A stretch of DNA of 64,000 nt from Serratia quinivorans (GCA_900457075.1 UGYN01000002.1:5270001-5334000); one strand, 5' to 3'; counted from the stretch's first letter, positions 16,087 to 25,527 are shown. The notes: a model not told the origin generated them from the sequence alone. Made by a program: numbers and translations.

Positions 16087-16556
16087 TGGACGCCCTATCT
16101 GTGGAAAAGAAAGCCCGGCTTGATCGCATTGACAAAAAAATCCTTGAAATACTGTGCCGGGATGGCCGCATTTCGTTTCAGAAACTGTCCGAACAGGTCA
16201 ATCTGACTGCCCGCCCTTGCCTGGAGCGGGTTCGTGGGCTGGAGCGCGACGGAATTATTCGTGGCTACAGCGCCATAATCGAACTGCCGGAACCCGAACA
16301 TGCGTTTGTGATCCAGGCGCAGATCGCATTGGCCGATCACGGCCACTCCCAACCGGCCTTCGAGCAGGAAATGCGTAATACCCCAGAGGTGCTGGACTGC
16401 TGGCTGGTCAGCGGCAACTTCGATTTTCTGGTGCGCATTGGCTGCCGCAGCATGGAAAACTACCGGCTGCTGGCCGATACCTGGCTGACCAGCAAAAAAT
16501 TTCGGGTGGATAAAATCGTCACCCTGACCGAGCTGCAGTCGATCAAACGCTCCTGA
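16086..16556 (+). CDS. Lrp/AsnC family transcriptional regulator
   Basis: About 156 residues: an N-terminal helix-turn-helix (LDRIDKKILEILCRDGRISFQKL through RPCLERVRGLERDGIIRGY) and an AsnC-type ligand-binding domain (VLDCWLVSGNFDFLVRI). The longest frame uses a TTG that overlaps the divergent start codon; the GTG at 16101 is an alternative and perhaps better start. Neither has a strong ribosome site. Lrp-type proteins usually sense an amino acid and control their neighbours, here the deacylase and probably the transporter operon that converges on this gene. Confidence 0.9.
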   Translation: MDALSVEKKARLDRIDKKILEILCRDGRISFQKLSEQVNLTARPCLERVRGLERDGIIRGYSAIIELPEPEHAFVIQAQIALADHGHSQPAFEQEMRNTPEVLDCWLVSGNFDFLVRIGCRSMENYRLLADTWLTSKKFRVDKIVTLTELQSIKRS

Positions 16557-16562
16557 ACTGCA

Positions 16563-17285
16563 TCAGTCGCGGCGGATAAACGCCAGCCAGCGACGCTCTG
16601 CCCGTGAAAACATGAAGATCAGCAGGAAAGTGCACAGCAAATACAGTGCCGCCGCCATCAGGAACGGAATAAAGGGTGAATAGGTGGCGGCATAAAATGC
16701 GCGTGCCACGCCGGTAATATCCAGCAGCGTGACGGTACTGGCCAGCGAGGTGGCATGCAGCAGGAAGACCATCTCGTTATTCAGCGCCGGAATGCCACGC
16801 CGCAGCGTTGCCGGCAGCACCAGGCGGCGGATAATCTGCCACTGGCTCATGCCATAGGCCTCGCCGGCAATCCACTCCTGACGCGGGAAGGTTTCCATCA
16901 TGCCTGCCAACAGTTGGGCAACGTAAGCGCTGGTATTGAGTACCAACGCCAGCGTGGCGCAGAAAGTGGCGTCGCGAAACAGCAGCCAGAAAGGCTGGTC
17001 GTTCTGCCAGCCCAATTGCACCACGTCAAACTGTGACAGGCCGTAGTAAATCAGCATTAATTGCAGGTAGAGCGGCGTGCTGCGGAAAAAGTAAGTCACG
17101 CTGCGTATCAGCCACGACAGCGGTCGCGGGCCGTATACCTGGCCGATCGCCATCAGCGCTGCCAGCAGTAACCCTGGCACCACCGATAACAAGAACAGTT
17201 TGGCGGTCATCGCCAGCCCGGTGACGTCGGAACCGTCGCTCCACAGAAAGCTCGGTGCCGCATCCAGCATATTTTGCAGATTCAT
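16563..17285 (-). CDS. Polar amino acid ABC transporter permease (HisM-like)
   Basis: A 240-residue inner membrane permease with about five hydrophobic segments and the cytoplasmic EAA loop (GEAYGMSQWQIIRRLVLPA) that docks with an ATPase. It belongs to the HisM/ArtM type. The start overlaps the stop of the partner permease (ATGA), so the two are coupled. The gene ends 6 bp from the convergent Lrp-type gene. No ATPase gene follows. Confidence 0.92.
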   Translation of the reverse strand: MNLQNMLDAAPSFLWSDGSDVTGLAMTAKLFLLSVVPGLLLAALMAIGQVYGPRPLSWLIRSVTYFFRSTPLYLQLMLIYYGLSQFDVVQLGWQNDQPFWLLFRDATFCATLALVLNTSAYVAQLLAGMMETFPRQEWIAGEAYGMSQWQIIRRLVLPATLRRGIPALNNEMVFLLHATSLASTVTLLDITGVARAFYAATYSPFIPFLMAAALYLLCTFLLIFMFSRAERRWLAFIRRD

Positions 17286-17977
17286 CAGCGTGCTCCTGCC
17301 GAATGTGAGGAAGCCAACGCGTAACGCCGCGCCAATCGGCTAAAACCCCAACTGGAGACGGCGGTAATCACCATATAAATCAGCGCCACCAGGAAATAAA
17401 ACAGGAAAGGTTTTTGCGTGGCTCGCCCGGCCTGCTCTGCCAGCCAGACCATGTCCTCCAGACCGAGGATCGACACCAGCGCCGAGGCTTTCATCAGCCC
17501 CAGCCAGTTGTTGTTGATACCGGGAATGGCGAAGCTCAGCATCTGCGGCAGCAGCACCCGGCGAAACACCTGGCCCGGCCGCATGCCGTAGGCCATTGCC
17601 GCCTCGAGCTGACCGCGCTCCACGGTGAGAAACGCCCCGCGAAAGGTTTCGGTGTAGTAAGCACCAAACACAAAACCAATCGCCAGCACCCCGGAGATGA
17701 AAGTGTTAAAGCGCAGCGGCCCCAATCCCACCAGGCCAAGCAAGCCGTTGACCAGCATTTCGCCGCCAAAGAACAGCAACAGCATGATCACCAATTCGGG
17801 AATGCCGCGCACCAGCGTGGTGTAACCCGTCGATACCCAGCGCAACCAGCGCGGACCAAAGAGTTTAATCAGCGCATTGATCATGCCGAGCGTCAACGCC
17901 ACCGCCAGTGAAACCAGCATCACGCACAGTGACAGCAACGCGCCATGAGCCAGCAACGGCAAATACTCTATGACCAT
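17285..17977 (-). CDS. Polar amino acid ABC transporter permease (HisQ-like)
   Basis: A 230-residue permease paired with the next gene. The EAA loop reads LEAAMAYGMRPGQVFRRVLLPQ, ending in the typical G-x-N region. Together the two would form the heterodimeric channel of a HisQM-type importer. It follows the binding-protein gene by 36 bp in the same operon. Confidence 0.92.
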   Translation of the reverse strand: MVIEYLPLLAHGALLSLCVMLVSLAVALTLGMINALIKLFGPRWLRWVSTGYTTLVRGIPELVIMLLLFFGGEMLVNGLLGLVGLGPLRFNTFISGVLAIGFVFGAYYTETFRGAFLTVERGQLEAAMAYGMRPGQVFRRVLLPQMLSFAIPGINNNWLGLMKASALVSILGLEDMVWLAEQAGRATQKPFLFYFLVALIYMVITAVSSWGFSRLARRYALASSHSAGAR

Positions 17978-18013
17978 TCCCGGCCTCCCCTGGATGACTG
18001 GATCCGAGCCGGT

Positions 18014-18787
18014 TTAGTTGCCATATATGTCGAAGCTAAAATATTTTTTCTGGATGGCTTCATAAGTCCCGTCGGCACGGATCGCCTTGATGGCCCCGTT
18101 AAGCGCATCGCGCAGCGCCGGATTGTCTTTACCCACCGCAATGCCAACGTCAGAGGAGATACTGCTGTCTTCAATCACCGGTCCGGCGAAGGCAAACTTC
18201 TGCCCGCGTGGGGTATCGATAAAGCTGCTGGCGGCCTGAGTGTTGTCCTGCAGTGACGCGTTAATGCGCCCGGACATCAGATCCAGATAAACGTTATCCT
18301 GGTTGGCGTAAGAGACTATTTTCACCCCTTTCCCGCCCCAGTGCTGTTTGGCATAGGCCTCATGGATCGAGCCGGTTTGCACGCCAACGGTTTTGCCTTT
18401 CAGGCTGGCAACGTCCGGCAGTAACGCGCTGCCCTTACGTGCCACCAACTGGGCAGAACTGCGGTAATAGCGGTCGGTAAAATCCACCTCTTTCTTGCGT
18501 TCATCGGTAATGGTTAACGACGCAATAATGGCATCGAATTTATGGGCGTTAAGCGCGGCAATCATGCTTTCGAACGGCTGTTTGACGAACACGCATTTGG
18601 CATGCAGCTGGGTGCACAGCGCGTTGGCGATATCGATGTCGAAACCGGTGATCTCACCGCTGGGTGCCAGCACGTCAAACGGCGGATAACCGCCGTCCAC
18701 GCCAAAACTGATGGTGTCGAAGGTCTGAGCCGCCGCAGGGCCGCTTAATGCCAGACTGGTCAGTAAAACCGCTAATGTTTTTTTCAT
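18014..18787 (-). CDS. Periplasmic basic amino-acid-type binding protein (ArgT/HisJ-like)
   Basis: A 257-residue solute-binding protein with a signal peptide (MKKTLAVLLTSLALSGPAAA) and the family pattern GYPPFDVLAPSGEITGFDIDIA, followed by a cysteine pair (ALCTQLHAKCVFV) as in ArgT/HisJ. It delivers the ligand to the two adjacent permeases. The dimethylargininase gene 27 bp upstream suggests that arginine, methylated arginines or a related compound is the ligand (inference). Confidence 0.92.
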   Translation of the reverse strand: MKKTLAVLLTSLALSGPAAAQTFDTISFGVDGGYPPFDVLAPSGEITGFDIDIANALCTQLHAKCVFVKQPFESMIAALNAHKFDAIIASLTITDERKKEVDFTDRYYRSSAQLVARKGSALLPDVASLKGKTVGVQTGSIHEAYAKQHWGGKGVKIVSYANQDNVYLDLMSGRINASLQDNTQAASSFIDTPRGQKFAFAGPVIEDSSISSDVGIAVGKDNPALRDALNGAIKAIRADGTYEAIQKKYFSFDIYGN

Positions 18788-18814
18788 GGCTGAGATCCCC
18801 GGTAAAAGAAAGTG

Positions 18815-19576
18815 TCAGAAACGCAGTGACAGGCAGGTCAGGCCGCCGTCCATTTTTTTAAATTCGCTGGTGTCGAGCTGAACGATTGGCATGCCTAATT
18901 TTTCGATTTGTGCCAGCGTTTGCGGGTAACCCTGTGGGGTGATCAGCGTATCGTTGATCCACAGCGTATTACCGGCGTAGGACTCCGCTTCCGGAATGAC
19001 GATGCTGTTAAAACCGCTAAAGGCAGCATGGTGCTGGTAGTCTTCCGTCAGTAACAGGGTATTGCGCCCCACGTAATTGACGATTGATTTCAGGTGCAGC
19101 CCGGCGCTCACCTCAATGGCCGTGACCCGGTAGCCATAGGGTTCTACCGCCGCGGCAAATTCGCCGATACCGGCCTCATCGGTGCGAGACGTCAGGCCGA
19201 CAAAAAACTGGCGATCGACCAGCAGCACATCCCCACCATCAAGATGACCGCGTTGGCTCATGCGCACTACCGGGCGTTCTCCTTCGAACAGCGGTGCAAT
19301 GGTAGCCACTTCGCCCTGGCGGCTTGGCGCGCCCGGATGGGTGATCACCGCCAGCTCCGGCATCACCACCGCGGTGTCTTCAACAAAGTGGGCGTCAGGA
19401 AATGCCGGGGCAGCCGGTAACACTGTCACTTTTAGCCCCAGGCGGAGCAAGGTGTCCACATAGGCCAAAAACTGGTGGCCGGTGACGGCAATATCCGGCG
19501 CCCCCAATTGGGCGGTGGTCTGGCCGCTGGCGCAGCTATCGGCAGGGAGTCTGGCAATGGCTTGAGTAAAGTGCAT
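18815..19576 (-). CDS. Dimethylargininase (DDAH) family amidinohydrolase
   Basis: A 253-residue protein of the DDAH/arginine deiminase superfamily. The substrate-binding stretch HFVEDTAVV, the catalytic His region RGHLDGGDVL and the nucleophile Cys248 near the C-terminus (GGLTCLSLRF) are all present. DDAH hydrolyses N-omega-methylated arginine to citrulline and methylamine. It is the first gene of a probable operon with a basic amino-acid-type importer. A plain arginine deiminase-like or related role cannot be excluded, but the short length fits DDAH. Confidence 0.88.
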   Translation of the reverse strand: MHFTQAIARLPADSCASGQTTAQLGAPDIAVTGHQFLAYVDTLLRLGLKVTVLPAAPAFPDAHFVEDTAVVMPELAVITHPGAPSRQGEVATIAPLFEGERPVVRMSQRGHLDGGDVLLVDRQFFVGLTSRTDEAGIGEFAAAVEPYGYRVTAIEVSAGLHLKSIVNYVGRNTLLLTEDYQHHAAFSGFNSIVIPEAESYAGNTLWINDTLITPQGYPQTLAQIEKLGMPIVQLDTSEFKKMDGGLTCLSLRF

Positions 19577-19778
19577 GGGCGATTCTCTCGGTTGAAAAGG
19601 ACGGTCACTGTTGCTTCGATTATCAAACAGATACCCGCGCCAATCAGGCTGAATCTACTCACCGCCACTCTACATTTGCGCTGTTTATCGCCCCGCTAAC
19701 GACCAATTCCGCTGTACGTCCTTCTCATGCCGTTGGCGCATGGGCGCCGGTGATGCGTGGCATTTTGGAGGGCCATGC

Positions 19779-20702
19779 TCATTTCGAGTTAGCCGCCATA
19801 AACTCGGCCAGATTATCCCGGGTGATAACTTTATAAGGCACCCAGTTGTACGGCTCGGTTTTTTGCTTTTCCAGCAGCGCTTTGGTCACCTGCACCGCCC
19901 CGGTGGCCTGCCCCTTGGCGTCCTGGAAGATGGTCAGGGTCATGCCGCCATTTTTGACAAACTGCTGACCGTCCGGCGTGCCGTCAATACCCGCCACCAG
20001 AATGTTTTTATTTTTGGCCTGGTTCAACGCCATGATGGCACCAATCGCCATTTCGTCATTGTTGGCGGCGATGGCGTCAATCGGGCGGCCGTTCAACAAC
20101 CAACCGGACACCACATCCACCGCCTCATTGCGCTGCCATTTGGCAGTCTGTTTCTCCAGCACCTTCATGTCTTTATACTTGGCGATCACCGCTTCCACCG
20201 CCCGCGTGCGTTCGCGCGCCTCTTCGTTGGACAGCGCTCCCATCAGGATCGCCACGTTGCCGCGATAGTTCATCTGTTTCGCCAGGGCTTCCATCTGCAT
20301 TTCACCGCCCGCCGCCGAGTCAGAGCCAACATAGGCCATTGCTTTGCCCAGTTTCACCTCTGGCTTGCGGTTGACGAATATCAGTGGAATGTTGGCGCGT
20401 TCGGCCGCATCCATCATCGGCTTCACGCCCTGGGTATCAACCGGATTGAGGATAATCGCGTCCACCCCGAGGTTGATAAAGTCATCCACCTGCTGCACCT
20501 GCAGCGCTACGTCCCCTTTGGCATCGACAAACTGCCCGTCCATATTCAACAGCTTTAGCTCACTGACCATCTGCGAGCGCAAAATAGAGACAAAGTTAAG
20601 ATCGAAATTGGCCAGCGCTACGCCGACCTTATAGGTTTTCGCCTGGGCGTTGAAGGCCATGACCAGGCTCAGCAGTATCAACAACAAGGTTTTGGTTTTC
20701 AT
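19779..20702 (-). CDS. Periplasmic sugar-binding protein (RbsB-like)
   Basis: A 307-residue type 1 periplasmic binding protein with a signal peptide (MKTKTLLLILLSLVMAFNAQA). Motifs include the start YKVGVALANFDLNF, DAIILNPVDTQGV and DAIAANNDEMAIGA as in ribose/inositol-binding proteins. It is the last gene of a three-gene operon with a dehydrogenase and a TIM-barrel enzyme of inositol-type metabolism. No permease or ATPase gene is nearby, so it must feed a transporter encoded elsewhere or act in sensing. Confidence 0.9.
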   Translation of the reverse strand: MKTKTLLLILLSLVMAFNAQAKTYKVGVALANFDLNFVSILRSQMVSELKLLNMDGQFVDAKGDVALQVQQVDDFINLGVDAIILNPVDTQGVKPMMDAAERANIPLIFVNRKPEVKLGKAMAYVGSDSAAGGEMQMEALAKQMNYRGNVAILMGALSNEEARERTRAVEAVIAKYKDMKVLEKQTAKWQRNEAVDVVSGWLLNGRPIDAIAANNDEMAIGAIMALNQAKNKNILVAGIDGTPDGQQFVKNGGMTLTIFQDAKGQATGAVQVTKALLEKQKTEPYNWVPYKVITRDNLAEFMAANSK

Positions 20703-20795
20703 GATGACATCCCGTAGGTTGAGGTTTATTTTTTATTTAAATCAAGGCATCACTAATTATTCCGGGCAACAGGCCAATACCCGGTTTGTTGTGGT

Positions 20796-21575
20796 TTATA
20801 GGGTGAAATGGTCGCGGAACTGGTGCAGCGCCTCGGTGCTGTCACCGGATGCCCAGCCTTCCATCGCCACCACCCCCTGATAGTCCATTTCATCCAACGC
20901 GCGGGCAATGGCGCGGTAGTTGATTTCGCCGGTACCGGGTTGTTTTCGCCCCGGCACGTCCGCCACCTGAATTTCACCGATTGCCGGGCCGCAGCGGCGC
21001 ATCAGCTCAATCAGGTTGCCCTCGCCAATTTGCGCATGGTAAAGATCGAGGTTCATCTTCAACCCCGGTCGATTAACCGCCTCCACCAAAGCCAAAGTGT
21101 CGTCGGCTTTAGCAAAAGGCGTACCCGGGTGATCCAGCGGCAGGTTGAGGTTTTCCAGCGTGAAAACCTTCCCCACGCGCTCTGCCATTTCTGCCAGCCG
21201 GGTCAGCGTATTGGCCGCCTTCAGCCACATTGCGCCCGTCACCACCGCCACCGGTTTCACCGGCAGCCCTTGCGAGTCCAGGCCGGTACCGTGCAGATTC
21301 AGGCACGGGCAATTCAAGCGTTGCGCCACCGCCAGCGACTGTTCGGCGCTTTGCAACAGTTGAGCGATCTCCACATCGTCGGTCAGATTGCCGCTGAGAT
21401 AGCCGGTCATCGAAGTCAAGCGCGCTCCGGTAGCCACCAAAGCATCAAGGTCCTTATTGGCCCAGTTCCAGATTTCGACGCCGAAACCCAGCGCATCAAT
21501 ACGCGCTACACGTTCTGCAAACGGCAGGTCGAGAAACACCATTTCGGCGCAAACGGACAGTTGAAAACTCGCCAT
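20796..21575 (-). CDS. Sugar phosphate isomerase/epimerase-type TIM-barrel protein (Hyi/IolE-like)
   Basis: A 259-residue xylose-isomerase-like TIM barrel. The start at 21575 overlaps the stop of the upstream dehydrogenase by one base (TAATG). The family's metal ligands are visible in TLENLNLPLDHPG, KMNLDLYHAQIGEGN and GEIQVADVPGRKQPGTGEINY, a pattern shared with hydroxypyruvate isomerase. It probably isomerises or dehydrates a keto-sugar made by the preceding dehydrogenase. The exact reaction is not readable. Confidence 0.88.
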   Translation of the reverse strand: MASFQLSVCAEMVFLDLPFAERVARIDALGFGVEIWNWANKDLDALVATGARLTSMTGYLSGNLTDDVEIAQLLQSAEQSLAVAQRLNCPCLNLHGTGLDSQGLPVKPVAVVTGAMWLKAANTLTRLAEMAERVGKVFTLENLNLPLDHPGTPFAKADDTLALVEAVNRPGLKMNLDLYHAQIGEGNLIELMRRCGPAIGEIQVADVPGRKQPGTGEINYRAIARALDEMDYQGVVAMEGWASGDSTEALHQFRDHFTL

Positions 21576-22591
21576 TATTGTTCCCCCAACCTGATCGGTT
21601 TGCCCTGCTGTACCGACGCAATACAGGCCAGTGCGATTTCCAGGGCATTGCGCGCATCCTGCCCCGTCGCCCGAGGCTTTTGTCCTTGCTGAATGCATTG
21701 GGCGAATTCGGTCAGCTCCGCCACATAGGCGTCATGCAGCAGATCGGTATCCTGGCGCGAAGTCTCGATGGCGATGCCCCCGGCGTGATAACGCACGCAG
21801 TTATTCAAATTGATATTGCCCGCCTGCAACATGCCTTTACTGCCAAACACTTCACCGCGTACGTCATAGCCGTAGACCGCCTGGAAATTAGCCTCGGCCG
21901 TCGCGATAGCGCCGTTATCAAAGCGAATAGTGACTACTGCGGTATCCAGCAACCCCTTGTCCTTGAAGTCCGGACGCACCAGCGCATCCGCCAGGGCGTA
22001 AATCTCTACCGGCCTGGCTCCGGGGTTGAAGTGCAGCAAGGTGTCAAAATCATGGATCAGGGTTTCCAGAAAGATGGTCCACGCCGGGATCGGCGCCGGA
22101 TCGCGCAACTGCGGGTCACGGGTGACCGAGCGGGACAACTGGGTGGTGCCATTTTCGCCCGACTTGACGGCGGCAATGGCCGCTGCGAAACCGCTGACAA
22201 AACGGCGGTTAAACCCCACCTGTAGCACCACACCCGCCTGATTGGCGGCGGCGATGGCGCAGTCTGCCTCCTCCAGCGTGACGGCCATCGGTTTTTCACA
22301 GAAGACGTGTTTACCCGCCCCGGCTGCCGCTATCACCCACTGCGCATGGGTGCGCGCCGGAGAAGCGATGACTACGGCATCAATGGCCGGGTCATCCAGC
22401 ATCGCCTGCAGATCGCTATGGGCCTTGACGCCCAGACGTTCCGCCAGCCGCTGCGCGGCCCCTGGTAACGGATCGGCCACCGCGGCCAGTACCGCGCCCG
22501 GCACACGCCGCGCCAGAGACTCTGCATGGAAACTGCCCATTCGTCCGGCACCAATCAGACCAACACGCAGGGTTTGGGGTAAATGGCTCAT
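21575..22591 (-). CDS. Gfo/Idh/MocA family NAD(P) oxidoreductase, inositol 2-dehydrogenase-like
   Basis: A 338-residue oxidoreductase with the N-terminal Rossmann motif GLIGAGRMGSFHAE and the catalytic-region lysine in CEKPMAVTLEEAD. The later motif (TLIHDFDTLLHF) contains the conserved His-Asp of inositol dehydrogenases. It likely oxidises myo-inositol or a related sugar at one hydroxyl. It opens a sigma-54-type operon (promoter at 22646-22661) and faces a sigma-54 activator. Substrate choice between inositol and another polyol is open. Confidence 0.9.
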   Translation of the reverse strand: MSHLPQTLRVGLIGAGRMGSFHAESLARRVPGAVLAAVADPLPGAAQRLAERLGVKAHSDLQAMLDDPAIDAVVIASPARTHAQWVIAAAGAGKHVFCEKPMAVTLEEADCAIAAANQAGVVLQVGFNRRFVSGFAAAIAAVKSGENGTTQLSRSVTRDPQLRDPAPIPAWTIFLETLIHDFDTLLHFNPGARPVEIYALADALVRPDFKDKGLLDTAVVTIRFDNGAIATAEANFQAVYGYDVRGEVFGSKGMLQAGNINLNNCVRYHAGGIAIETSRQDTDLLHDAYVAELTEFAQCIQQGQKPRATGQDARNALEIALACIASVQQGKPIRLGEQ

Positions 22592-22645
22592 CGTGATTCC
22601 TCATGTGGGTAACGCCCTTGCGGGCAACAAGTTCACTGAGGGTAT

Positions 22646-22661
22646 TGCAAAGGGGATGCCA
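22646..22661 (-). promoter_or_regulatory. Sigma-54 (-24/-12) promoter of the dehydrogenase operon
   Basis: On the minus strand TGGCAT, five bases, TTGCA: a near-perfect sigma-54 promoter with correct spacing, about 55 bp upstream of the dehydrogenase start codon. The divergent activator gene at 22784 is the obvious regulator. Confidence 0.85.
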
Positions 22662-22723
22662 GCTTAAAACGCGGGGAATTTGTGAGGCGTTGCACAGATA
22701 GCCATAACAAAGTGACAACTAAG

Positions 22724-22748
22724 TTGACATGTAAATTTCACATGTCAA
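22724..22748. promoter_or_regulatory. Inverted repeat, candidate binding site of the sigma-54 activator
   Basis: TTGACATGT and ACATGTCAA are perfect 9-bp arms with a 7-bp spacer, about 70 bp upstream of the -24 box and just before the activator's own start. A partial extra arm (GTGACAACT) lies beside it. The site can serve as enhancer and for autoregulation. Confidence 0.6.
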
Positions 22749-22783
22749 TAAAATGGACATTACATTCCAAAATGGAGTTGCCG

Positions 22784-24742
22784 ATGCCTACCGCCGCAGA
22801 CCTGCTGCCAATCAAAGATGAGAGCGATCCGATTTTCAGCCTGCCGGAAGGGCCGGAGGCCGGTGAATGGGACAGCCTGTTTTGGCAAGGCTGGCAGGCA
22901 TTTAACGAAGGGAGTCAGCCGGGCTGGATACGCAAGTCAATCCTGCAATCCTGGCGGCGCTCGCGTGAGTACGGTATTGATCCTGATGAGTTTGTCTATC
23001 ACGCACCGCCGGCAGAACAACTACAGGCCATCCTGTTGCACAACGCCGGGCTGATTAGCGTGGCACGCAGCATCATGGAAAATCTGTTGGCCTATAATCC
23101 CGACGGCCATATCAATCTGACCGATGCCCACGGCGTTACCCTTCACTACTGCGGTGCGGACATGACGCCGGTCGGCAGTATTCTGCGTGAAGAGGTTCAG
23201 GGCACCAATTGCACCGCACGCTGCCTGCTGGAACAGCGACTGGTGTATGTGTTAAGCGGCGAAAACTGGAAGATGGGGCTGCGCCAGCGTCATCGCCAGT
23301 GTGCCGCCGCACCGGTACGTAACGCCGAGGGAGTGATGATTGGCGTGCTGACCCTCACCGCTACGCCGGATAATTTCAATGCCCACACGCTGGGCACCGT
23401 GCAGGCAGCGGCGGAGGCCGTCGGTCAACAGCTCAAGCTGCAGCAACTCCTGGCAGAACAGCAGTCCATTCTGGAAACCCTGAATGAAGGCGTGATGGTT
23501 TGCGATCGCCAGGGCCGCCTGAAAACCGTTAATCGCTATGCGCGCCAGATTTTTGACGGTCTGGAGCCGGGCAACAAATCAATCGATGAGCTGCTGCGCC
23601 CGCAGTCCGGCTCGCTGCTGACCATGCCATTTTGTAACGATCGTGAAATGGTGTTTATGCCAGCCGGTAAACCGGCCCTCTCCTGCGTCATTTCATTGAT
23701 GCCCGCGCCGGATGACGGTCGGGTGCTTTCAGTACGTGAGAATCAGCGTATCCGTGCCATTACCCGCCGCGTCATGGGGGTTAGCGCCAGTTATACCTTT
23801 GAGATGATATATGGCCACTCCAGCCGTATGCGCGAGGCGATCATGCAGGCGCGCACCTGCAGTCGCAGTGACAGCACGGTATTGTTGACCGGCGAAAGCG
23901 GCACCGGCAAGGAGCTGTTTGCCCAGGCAATCCACAATGCTGGCGGACGTTGCAACGAGCCCTTTGTCGCCGTCAACTGCGGTGCCTTACCGCGCGATTT
24001 GGTGCAGAGCGAGCTGTTTGGTTATGTGGACGGTGCCTTTACCGGTTCGCGCCGAGGGGGAGCCGCCGGCAAGTTCGAACTGGCGGACGGGGGCACCCTG
24101 CTGCTGGATGAAATTGGTGAAATGCCGCTGGAAGCCCAAACCAGCCTGCTGCGCGTGCTGCAGGAAAGCGAAGTGTTGCGCATTGGTGCGGCGCAGCCGG
24201 TAAAAGTGAATGTGCGCATCATTGCCGCCACCCATTGCGACCTGGTGCAGGCGGTGGAGACAGGCGCGTTTCGCCGCGATCTCTATTACCGTTTGAACGT
24301 GCTCTCGATCCCGGTTCCGCCGCTGCGTGAACGCCGGGACGACATCGCCGGTCTGGTCAACGGCTTTATTCACAAGCTTAGTGCGCGGATGAAAAAAGTC
24401 CCACCGCAGGTTTCACCAACGGCGATGGCCTGCCTCAACGCCTGGTATTGGCCGGGCAACGTGCGCGAACTGGAAAACCTGGTGGAGCGGATGGTAAACC
24501 TGTGTGAAGGATTACTGATCGACGTTGACGACCTGCCCGAGGATATCCGCCGCATTGCGCCTGAACCGGCCCCGCTCCCCTCCAGCCGGCTGGAAGACCA
24601 TGAGCGCATACATATCATTCAGGTCATTGAAACCAACGGCGGCAATTTGAGGCAGGCCGCCCAGATGCTAGGGCTGTCGCGCACTACGCTGTACAACAAA
24701 ATCAATAAGTGGCAGATCGATTTGACGCTTCTGCGCCCCTGA
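22784..24742 (+). CDS. Sigma-54-dependent transcriptional activator (AcoR/DhaR-like)
   Basis: About 652 residues from ATG 22784, chosen because GGAG lies six bases before it; ATG 22772 has no such site. Order: a GAF-type N-terminal sensor (to about 220), a PAS-like segment (LETLNEGVMVCDRQGRL), the AAA+ domain with GESGTGKE, a GAFTGS loop and LLLDEIGEM, and a C-terminal Fis-type HTH (GGNLRQAAQMLGLSRTTLYN). The loop ends in Ser where most members have Ala. It probably activates the divergent dehydrogenase operon through the repeat at 22724 and the promoter at 22646. Confidence 0.93.
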   Translation: MPTAADLLPIKDESDPIFSLPEGPEAGEWDSLFWQGWQAFNEGSQPGWIRKSILQSWRRSREYGIDPDEFVYHAPPAEQLQAILLHNAGLISVARSIMENLLAYNPDGHINLTDAHGVTLHYCGADMTPVGSILREEVQGTNCTARCLLEQRLVYVLSGENWKMGLRQRHRQCAAAPVRNAEGVMIGVLTLTATPDNFNAHTLGTVQAAAEAVGQQLKLQQLLAEQQSILETLNEGVMVCDRQGRLKTVNRYARQIFDGLEPGNKSIDELLRPQSGSLLTMPFCNDREMVFMPAGKPALSCVISLMPAPDDGRVLSVRENQRIRAITRRVMGVSASYTFEMIYGHSSRMREAIMQARTCSRSDSTVLLTGESGTGKELFAQAIHNAGGRCNEPFVAVNCGALPRDLVQSELFGYVDGAFTGSRRGGAAGKFELADGGTLLLDEIGEMPLEAQTSLLRVLQESEVLRIGAAQPVKVNVRIIAATHCDLVQAVETGAFRRDLYYRLNVLSIPVPPLRERRDDIAGLVNGFIHKLSARMKKVPPQVSPTAMACLNAWYWPGNVRELENLVERMVNLCEGLLIDVDDLPEDIRRIAPEPAPLPSSRLEDHERIHIIQVIETNGGNLRQAAQMLGLSRTTLYNKINKWQIDLTLLRP

Positions 24743-24786
24743 GTGCTCTGGAGATAGGCCGTTTTACGCTCAGGCATCAGACCCGG

Positions 24787-25500
24787 TTATATTTTTGTCT
24801 GATTAACGCGTGCGGACAACTCCTGATGGCTTTCCTTCCGCTCGCTGTATCTGTCTGCAAGATAGTCAGCCTGCCCCTTCAGCAGCAGGGTTATTTTGAA
24901 CAACTCCTCAGTGACATCGACGATTCGATCGTACCAGGAAGAGGGTTTCATCCGCCCGTTATCATCAAACTCCTGCCAGGCTTTCGCCACTGAGGATTGG
25001 TTGGGAATAGTGAACATCCGCATCCATCGGCCAAGAATGCGCATCTGATTCACGGCGTTGAATGACTGCGAACCACCACAGACCTGCATCACTGCCAATG
25101 TTTTCCCCTGGGATGGGCGAACAGCGCCTTCGCTTAACGGGATCCAGTCAATTTGGGCCTTCATCACTGAACTCATCGCACCATGTCTCTCTGGAGAACT
25201 CCAGACCATACCATCACACCACCTGACCAGTTCGCGCAGCTCAGCGACTTTCGGATGCGTTTCTGGCGCATCGTCAGGCAGCGGCAGACCCGATGGATTA
25301 AAGGTTTTGACTTCAGCCCCCAACGCGCTCAGCAGGCGACCCGCTTCCTCAGCAGCAAAGCGGCTGTATGAGCGTTCTCTTACCGAACCATACAGGATCA
25401 GGATACGCGGTGGCTCTTGCAGAGGCAGACGCTCGGCAATTTTATTATCAAAGCACTCAGCGTTCAGGGCTGGAAATTTATCCACTTTTTTGTTCCTCAT
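24787..25500 (-). CDS. arsH: ArsH, NADPH-dependent FMN oxidoreductase
   Basis: A 237-residue flavodoxin-like protein matching ArsH: FMN phosphate loop [11 protein letters not shown], the conserved [13 protein letters not shown] segment and the [15 protein letters not shown] stretch. ArsH oxidises trivalent organoarsenicals and contributes to arsenic and oxidative tolerance. It is divergent from arsR, so the shared intergenic operator at 25528 probably represses both. Confidence 0.92.
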   Translation of the reverse strand: MRNKKVDKFPALNAECFDNKIAERLPLQEPPRILILYGSVRERSYSRFAAEEAGRLLSALGAEVKTFNPSGLPLPDDAPETHPKVAELRELVRWCDGMVWSSPERHGAMSSVMKAQIDWIPLSEGAVRPSQGKTLAVMQVCGGSQSFNAVNQMRILGRWMRMFTIPNQSSVAKAWQEFDDNGRMKPSSWYDRIVDVTEELFKITLLLKGQADYLADRYSERKESHQELSARVNQTKI

Positions 25501-25527
25501 TTTGTGCCCGGTGATTCAAATGCAAAC

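Noticed and set aside
20796..21698. Longer start (21698) for the TIM-barrel protein
   Set aside because: The extra 41 residues overlap the dehydrogenase coding end and look non-native; ATG 21575 overlaps the upstream stop in the usual coupled way.
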